Source of the DNA: Sacculina carcini
Taxonomy: Eukaryota > Arthropoda > Thecostraca > Sacculinidae
NCBI GenBank assembly: GCA_916048095.2
Contig: OU696579.1
Coordinates: forward strand, 4,840,235 to 4,904,234
Direction: 5' to 3'
Length of the DNA stretch: 64,000 nt
In this document: positions 57,551 to 64,000 of the stretch, one piece after another
How the letters are laid out: each line of letters starts with the position of its first letter
Position numbering within the stretch: the stretch's first letter is position 1
Notes under the pieces: generated by a model
Databases searched by the model: none
What the model was told of the DNA's origin: nothing
What the model saw: only the letters and a program-made list of their open reading frames with translations
Made by a program: the position numbers and the translations under genes

Positions 57551-58790
57551 CTGCTTAGGATACAAAATGACATTTTCCAACTATTTGCTCCAAAAATCAC
57601 CCGTTCTCCTTATTTTGATCAATCTTTTCTTTGCATTTGACATGGTTAACCACAAAATTATCCTGCAGGATCTTCGGTCCTTCCGCGTCTCGGGCCCGGC
57701 ATTACTCAAATCTTATCTATCCAATTGATCATTTTCGGTTCATTTTCAGTCCCAAGAATCCTCTGAGAGGTATCTTTACTCAGGTGTCCACAAGGCTCAA
57801 TATTGGGCCTTGTCCTTTTCAATTTTCATACGTTCTCCTTATGTGCCTTGCTGCGCTCTCTATCTGTGAATTACCACCTTTACGCTGATGACATTCAGGG
57901 TTACCTTCCCCTCTCCAGACACAATGAGATGACCTCCATTATGAACTCCATTACATCCTGGGTCATGGGGCGTTCTCTCCTCATCAACACCTCCAAGACC
58001 CAAACCATCATTTTCCAGCCACCCTCTATGTATGTACAAATCTCCCGAATACAGAGTATTTCACTTGTAAATAATCTATGTATCCCTCTCGATTCATCTT
58101 TGAGCCTCTCCCAACAAGTACTGCAGACTATTCGAAAATGCCGATACATACTCTGATATTTATATATGTGTGGTGTTTGGGTTGCCACAGAACAAAACAA
58201 GTTGACAACGTGAGTGCTTTGGAGCGACTGTTTTTACAAGTACAGACATAACAGGACAGGATGATCGGACACACGTACAAACAAGCTCACGCACACATGG
58301 TCCTACAACACATACACAATGACACAGACAAACATGACACACAGACAAACAGGCGTACATACAGCTGGTAGGGTCGGGAGGTGGCGCGAGACGGAAGTTG
58401 TGTCGCACCACATATGATAAGAAATACATCGATCAACATTATCCGGTCCTATTAATCCTTTTATCTTTTCCCATCTAAATTAGTGCTCCTCTCTTTTTTA
58501 TTCCCTTCCTGCAAAACTCATAACGTCTTTTCAATCTGTCCCCAAAAAATCTTGCCGGCTTGTCTCCAAACTACCCTCACGACACACTACTTCTATTTTC
58601 TTGAAAACACTCGGCTGACTACCGTTCAAATTAATTGTTCAACTCAAAATTTGTTATTTGAAGTTCAAAGCTCCTCGTTCCTCCCGTCCTCCTTCTAATC
58701 TCAAGACGTCTCCTGGTCAAATCTTCCTGGTCGTCAAAATCGTTTCAATGTTATGCTCCTCGTCTCTTTAACCAGCTTCCTTCTCGTATT

Positions 58791-59037
58791 TGCTGTGTTA
58801 TTAGGCAAACAACAGCAAGACAAGCAATTGTAATAGCAATAGACAATACGTACATAACTCCAGTCAAAATCTCCTCGGCTGTATCCAACACAATAACCAC
58901 AAGATAATGCCAAACTAAGCAGACGCTAAACATCCACCACGCCTCTCCCGCACGTCTCTCCCAAATCACCATGGTCCCACACCAATTTAAATATTATAAT
59001 CCCCATAAACAAAGTGATGCCAGACGGACATCCCACA
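58791..59037 (-). repeat. 3' LTR of Gypsy E
   Basis: Same family as above; flanked by GTATT on the left and the purine run (plus strand CATCCCCCT) on the right. Confidence 0.9.
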
Positions 59038-59145
59038 CATCCCCCTGAGTCTGCTACTCAAAGTCGCAGACGTAATCATTCACATGTCGAGGGCGGCGGC
59101 GTTGACGTTGGCTCCTTCTTGGAGGCGGCTTCTCCGTCGCAACCG

Positions 59146-60065
59146 TCACGTCCGGTTCGGTCTGGGGGGCGGTACTTCGAACGTTTCCGGCCCACTGGTA
59201 CTGCGGGGACGATCTTGTACGGTTGACTCCGGCTTCACATCCAGCAGTAGATGTCGTCTGTTGCGTGTCGTTATGCGCCCACTTGGAGTACGTAGCAGAT
59301 AGCTACGTGGACATCGAGCTCCGACTATGGTGCCGCTCAGGTCCCATCTCTTGGTATTTTGGTTCTGAATCAGCGCAGAATCCCCAACCTTCAACCGGGG
59401 CATCGGACGCGATCCACGGTTATACGCCTGTTCGACTTTGTCGCGACGCACCTTGTCGATATTGTCGGCTCTATCCCTCCATCGGGGGCAAAAGCGTCGC
59501 AATGCATCGGAAATTTTGAACGAATAAGATGACCAAAAAGTATTTCTGCTGGAGAACGCCCATCTGCACCTGGCGTTTTCCTTAATTCGAGTAGACCTTC
59601 AGTAAATGAGTCGTCATCGAGTTCACCATTCTGCGTCACTTTTTGCAACAGCCGTTTGACTTTTTTCACGGCCGACTCAGCGTGCCTATTCCCCTGCGGA
59701 TGTTCGGCACTGCTGATGTCGTGCTGCACTTTCCAGCGTGCGAAGAAGTCTCTGGTGCGACGAGCTGTATACTGCGGTCCTCCGTCGCTTCGAATACGGT
59801 TCGGGACGCCATACGCTGCAAACAGCTGCCTCAGACTTCTGATGAGATGACGATATGATGCATCTGACCGCGGACATTTTGCCACACACGGCCAGTTTGG
59901 CAACCTGTCGACACATATCAGGTATGTCCGACCTGCATACTGAAAGTAGTCTGTTGAGACGCTTTCGAAGACTCTTTCTGGTCTGTCATCACAGTGGTAC
60001 GACTCTTTTTGTTGACTGTTGCGGTATCGCAGATACAACTCACACGAGGATAACATCATCATCAT
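59146..60065 (-). pseudogene. Integrase of Gypsy E
   Basis: D in CVDRLPNWP, D in RSDGGPQYTA, E in NRHAESAVKK. The C-terminal domain (SYLLRTPSGRITTRNRRHL) is in a shifted frame (59,502-59,146). Confidence 0.85.
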
Positions 60066-60301
60066 TTCATATCGTTATTTATCGTAGGCCAGTAAACACA
60101 TGGCCGAACGCGACCCATCGTGCGGTTTACTCTCTGATGTCCGCTGTGCAACCGTCGAAGTGTATCACGGCGCATACTGCGTGGAATAACAACACGACAT
60201 CCGCATAAAAATATATCACCTTCAATATACAGTTCATTTCTCATGTTCCAAAATGGTTTGACGCAGTCAGGACATTGATGACGATAGTCAGGAAGTCCAT
60301 C

Positions 60302-61330
60302 CTATATAGTTTTACGCAGTGCAATGTACTCTTCATCTTTTGCAGCTAGGTCTGTGATTTGTGAGAGAAGTAAATCACCGTATGGATTCTCACTATCGTC
60401 GTCGTCTACAACGCGAGATATCTGTACAGAACGTTGTCTCGGCGTGAAGTTTTCTTCTGACTCGAAGCCGCAGTGAGCTTCGTCTTTGTTGAAGTGCAGA
60501 AGTGATCTTGATAGGCAATGTGCAATAACATGTTCTTTGCCTGCTTTACATACTGTTTCGAACTGTAAATGAGACAACTGACTTCTCATTCTCTGCAATA
60601 TCGGATTGCTGATGTCCGATATGTACTTCGAATTAAGAATTGGCAGCAACGGTTTGTGGTCTGTCACTACTGTGAAAGACTTGGCGCTGGCCAGGTAATT
60701 GTTTCTTGCAGGCCCAGATTACCGCTAGCATCTCTTGCTCTATAGCGGCATAGCGGCCCTCTGTTTCGGTGAGAGACCGTGATCCACATTGGATCAGCTT
60801 CCACTGACCGTGCTCGTCTTTCTGCCGCACGACAAACCATATACCATGAAGTCTCGCCGCGTCAGTCTCTACGATGATAGGTTGTGTTGGCACGTATAAA
60901 TCCTGAACTGGCGGGGACGTGAGCACTCGTTTCACCGGTTCAAATGCCGGTGTGTGTACATTAGCGTCCCACTGCCATGTTACATCTTTCTTCAACAGTT
61001 GCCTGAGCGGTGCAGATGCCGCAGTGATATCTGTTGAAAAGTTACTCAATTGGTTGGCCACACCAAGAAAAGACCTCAACTCACTCACGTTTTTCTGGGT
61101 CGGAAACTTCGAAATAACGATTAGTTTCCTCTCATCAACTGTGTACCCGTTATTGTTTATCACAAAACCACAGTATTGCACTTCCGACTTGGAGAAACTT
61201 AACTTCTTACTGTTGAAAGTGATTCCATTGTCATGACATAGCTTTAGAACTGACCAGACATGTTTCAGGTGCTGATCATAAGACACATCAGACACAAGGA
61301 TGTCATCAACAACTTTTCAATCCTCTGTGC
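60302..61330 (-). pseudogene. RT (from VVDD) and RNase H of Gypsy E
   Basis: Begins at the catalytic box VVDDILVSDVSYDQH (about 61,310), SELRSFLGVANQLSNF, RNase H IIVETDAARLHGI, EQEMLAVIWACKK; after a frameshift near 60,690, MTDHKPLLPILNSKYISDI. Confidence 0.85.
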
Positions 61331-61342
61331 GATCAGGGAAAT

Positions 61343-61885
61343 TCACTCGCCCGAATCCAAATCTCGAATCAAGAAACTGCCGAATTTTTCTCCAGGCTGC
61401 TGAGATCTTAGGTAGAACTCCTTGCGGTCGATGATAACATTCCGCTGTGATCGCAGATGTTGCTCCATTAGCGTGATACACCGATTCATGTCGAAATCAG
61501 TACCAGCGTCCAGACTGAAACGTAATATTCGTGACCAGTCATCGTCCACTGATGCATGCAGAACTGCTTGCTGTTCTTTCGGTGGGAGCTTGTCCAGGTT
61601 CGACAGTGACACATAACCCATCATCTTATACTTCCATGTGTCGAAGTCGCGGTGTGAGCATTCTGCGTGCAGTACTGGTGTCGAATTTGCAGGCAGTTTT
61701 AAGCATCTTGCGTGTGCATCTGACGAATTTTGACTTTGATTTTGACGCTCTATATTACTGGCTCTGGTTTGCTGAAGTTCGCGCTCCAATACGCGCTCTC
61801 TCTGAATATTCAGGTCCACTAATTGTGCCACCAAACCAGTCAACTTCGTTATCTGTTGTTCGATCGTTTCCGTAGGCTGCGCCAT
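61343..61885 (-). pseudogene. gag of Gypsy E, truncated
   Basis: Starts MAQPTETIEQQITKLTGL with its ATG on the LTR/primer-site junction, includes FDTWKYKMMGYVSLSNLDKL and ends DLDSGE at the deletion point. No zinc knuckle left. Confidence 0.9.
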
Positions 61886-62142
61886 GTTGTGTTATTAGGC
61901 AGACAACAGCAAGACAAGCAATTGTAATAGCAATAGACAATACGTACATAACTCCAGTCAAAATCTCCTCGGCTGTATCCAACACAATAACCACAAGATA
62001 ATGCCAGACTAAGCGGACGCTAAACATCCACCACGCCATCCCCACGCCTCTCCCGCACGTCTCTCCCAAATCACCATTGTCCCACACCAATGTAAATCTT
62101 ATAATCCCCATAACCATAGGGAAGCCAGACGCATATCCCACA
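61885..62142 (-). repeat. 5' LTR of Gypsy E
   Basis: Minus strand TGTGGGATATGCGTCTGGC to AATAACACAACA. Homologous to 58,791-59,037, with an extra roughly 11-bp 'catccccacgc' type insertion. Confidence 0.9.
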
Positions 62143-62349
62143 GTATTGCGTCTGCAAACTCTTACTGCTTATTCTTCTCTAAACTTCGTGAAAATCTCCT
62201 TCGTTGCAACCGTTAAACAAAACCATGTGTGCATGTTGTTTCAATAGTATATGATATATTCTATGCCTTCGATTGTCATTATCGTTATATATTCGCCGGT
62301 ACTTTGTTGAAAGTGGCCATTTAAATACAATTCAATATAATATAATTTT

Positions 62350-62475
62350 GCGCGGGCACAAGGGTCTTCATTTGAAAGATTCGGAATATGGTCACCCTAT
62401 GTTTCGCCAAGCCCCTGGATCTATTTTTCTAGCCCCCTCAGCCCCCCCGGAAAACCCTGGCGACGCCATTGGTGG
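62350..62475. repeat. hAT-like MITE family 2, right-end fragment
   Basis: 'gtcaccctatgtttcgccaa', CCCCTCAGCCCCCCCGG and AACCCTGGCGACGCCATTG: the family's right end in order. Confidence 0.55.
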
Positions 62476-63240
62476 AGTGTGTCGTTGTTGTTGTGTACCA
62501 AATCTCTACCGACCTGTACCCAGTTGGAAACATTGTTCGGATGCATGACCTCTTTATTGTTTTTGCCATGCTGAGTGATTTTTCCCAGCAGCGAATTGTA
62601 CAGTCGTGTGAAACACTGCCAAATGCAAAACAAGAATTTCAGACAATTCTTGACAATTTCTGTAAACATTGTTTGCAGTTGTTGGAAGTCGCCTCATTCA
62701 GATATGGTTATAAAATATTATGGTAAAATTAACATTCGATGTACCTGATTTATTGAGTAGAATTATTGTTATTAGAGAAGTATAGTGCTAGCCGGAAGCA
62801 CAGAGGATTACATACAACATAAATAATTACATCGATAATTAACACACCCAATAAGAATAGAACGTAAATAGCCTGATAAAACAAATACTTCAAAGCCTGA
62901 AAATGTTCCATAAAGCTTGATATGTGCAATGTAAGCCTAAGGGTACAAAAATAAATGAGGAAAACAAGCAAAAAAGGAATAAGAAAAGGATAGAAAAGAT
63001 AGAATACCGAAGCGAACGATTCCCAGCACGACATCACTAACACACATCACAATCTCGTCGCAAGGACACCAATAGAAAAAGTGAAATTATAAAAATAACA
63101 AACCAAATTAACTGCAAAAGTGTCAATAAATCAAAGTTTTTGCACACGCACTCACACACATACACACACATACATACGCACACACACACAAACACACACC
63201 CACATATATTGGGAAAATATCAGCACTAGCATATAGAACG
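62476..63240. other. Unassigned sequence
   Basis: No recognised gene. An open plus-strand stretch at 62,469-62,726 ends in VASFRYGYKILW and has no clear family. CA microsatellite at 63,135-63,200. Confidence 0.35.
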
Positions 63241-63759
63241 GTGAGGAATATTAGAAGGGCCTTCAAATACCTAGATGAGGACATGCTAAAAAAGTTAATG
63301 TGTAATATCATTAGGACCCAGCTAGAGTATGCGTCGGTGGTGTGGTCCCCTCATAAGATAAAGAACAAGCGTAAATTTAAAAGATTTCAGAGGACAGCGA
63401 CTAAAATGATTGATAGCATGTGTAGTTTGTCGTATGAGGAAACACTAAAAGTGCTTTGTTTACCATCTTTGGAACAACATAGTCTAAGGGGCGACTCGAT
63501 TAATATTTTTAGACATAGAATAGGTATGCAAAAGTTAGGTAAGGAAAATTGTATAGTTTGGGATAATTCAGGCAAGAGGGGTCATGGAAAAAAACTGAAA
63601 AGGACTAGATGTTTGAGAGATGTTAAGAAGTATAGTTTCCCATATAGGTGTGTTGATGTCTGGAATCAGTTAGGGGAGAATATTGTAGGAGCTAATAGCG
63701 TAGGAGCATTTAAAGAAAGACTGGATAGTGTGAAATACTGGGAATTTCAAGGAAGATAG
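63241..63759 (+). mobile_element. CR1-like LINE, RT C-terminus, open frame
   Basis: 172 codons: IRRAFKYLDEDMLKKLMCNI, RTQLEYASVVWSPHKIKNK, FQRTATKMIDSMCSLSYEE, TLKVLCLPSLEQHSLRGD, VWNQLGENIVGANSVGAFKE. This is the post-catalytic end of a CR1/Jockey-superfamily RT ('LEYA..VWSP', 'QRRATK', 'L.LPSLE.RR.RGD'). It has no stops, so this fragment is fairly young; 5' truncation at about 63,235 as is typical. Confidence 0.9.
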
Positions 63760-63845
63760 GTTAATAGAGGGTGAGTTGGAGGCAGGACAGCACGAGCATA
63801 GCTCATCTCCTGTGGTAAACATATAGGTGAGTACAAATAGGTGAG

Positions 63846-64000
63846 TACACATGCACACATATATACGCACACACACACAAACACACACACACATACACAC
63901 ACACACACAAACATACACACACACATACAAAGACATACACACACACAAACACACCCACACACATACACATACATATACACACATATTTACACACACCCAA
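63846..64000. repeat. CA-rich microsatellite at window end
   Basis: CACA/CATA dinucleotide repeats directly downstream of the CR1-like fragment, running to the edge. Confidence 0.9.

Larger units (their letters stand above)
58791..62142 (-). mobile_element. Gypsy LTR retrotransposon E, internally deleted
   Basis: LTRs 61,885-62,142 (5') and 58,791-59,037 (3'); 5-bp duplication GTATT at 58,786-58,790 and 62,143-62,147. The primer site TGGCGCAGCC abuts the 5' LTR and the purine run AGGGGGATG precedes the 3' LTR. Gag is followed directly by mid-RT: the gag end, protease and RT N-terminus are deleted near 61,330. It is inserted in the L2-like LINE. Confidence 0.93.
57115..62250 (+). mobile_element. 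L2-like LINE, interrupted by a MITE and a Gypsy element
   Basis: RT blocks on the plus strand: ILDDFQSGFFPGRSTETALL (before the MITE), LRIQNDIF directly after it, then FAFDMVNHKIILQDLRSF, ALLKSYLSN, a degenerate GVHKAQYWALSFSIF (usual GVPQGSILGPLLF), YHLYADDIQGYLPL (catalytic YADD at about 57,875), INTSKTQTIIFQPP, and YAPRLFNQLPSRI at 58,790, where Gypsy E interrupts. It resumes at 62,143. Many stops. Confidence 0.85.

Noticed and set aside
62469..62726. Open frame with YPVGNIVRMHDL resembling an OB-fold of telomere-binding proteins
   Set aside because: Only a dozen residues fit and no further motif follows; no confident assignment.
1..64000. CRISPR arrays, bacterial operons, Shine-Dalgarno sites
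   Set aside because: The DNA is clearly animal nuclear; tandem repeats present are satellites or transposon ends without spacer structure.

Overview
This is invertebrate metazoan nuclear DNA. The evidence is one multi-exon gene with spliceosomal introns, a copy of U2 snRNA, tRNA-derived SINEs and a dense mix of animal transposon classes (Gypsy/BEL LTR elements, several LINE clades, an RLE-type LINE, piggyBac, Tc1/mariner, pogo/Tigger and hAT). The gene encodes axonemal dynein, so the animal makes motile cilia or flagella. The phylum cannot be decided from this window.

The only gene that reads as intact is an axonemal dynein heavy chain of the DNAH3/7/12 (single-headed inner-arm) group on the minus strand. 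I can place 25 consecutive exons from 55,708 down to 12,154. Codon phase holds at every junction and no stop interrupts them. They cover AAA3, AAA4 with its P-loop, the stalk coiled coil and microtubule-binding domain, AAA5, and the start of the region leading to AAA6. Both ends of the gene lie outside the window. Four of its 25 visible splice donors are GC rather than GT, a very high share.

The introns are filled with nested mobile elements. The 14.6-kb intron between exons 20 and 21 is the most interesting. It holds a U2 snRNA gene copy split in its branch-point-recognition segment by an RLE-type LINE that looks like a U2-targeted 'Utopia' element. That LINE is itself split by an intact-ended Gypsy element (target duplication AGGAG) and by a hAT MITE at its 5' junction. 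The same intron carries two copies of a tRNA-Val-derived SINE, one with another MITE inside it.

Other introns carry a Gypsy element (39.4-43.9 kb), a CsRn1-like Gypsy flanked by a 253-bp duplication (44.0-47.5 kb), a Tc1/mariner-like element with long minisatellite-bearing inverted repeats (48.7-51.1 kb), L2-like LINE remains and an AT-rich block. Right of exon 1 (55.7-64 kb) are a SINE with clear target duplications, an L2-like LINE interrupted by a MITE and by a deleted Gypsy element, and the 3' end of a CR1-like LINE. The left 12 kb holds the 5' part of an APE-type LINE, an intronless broken kinesin motor copy, a hairpin-rich tandem repeat, and a piggyBac element split by a BEL/Pao fragment and a Gypsy element.

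All transposon reading frames seen here carry stops, frameshifts or deletions. Coordinates of LTRs, MITEs, exons and target duplications were read by hand. Borders of old fragments are approximate.
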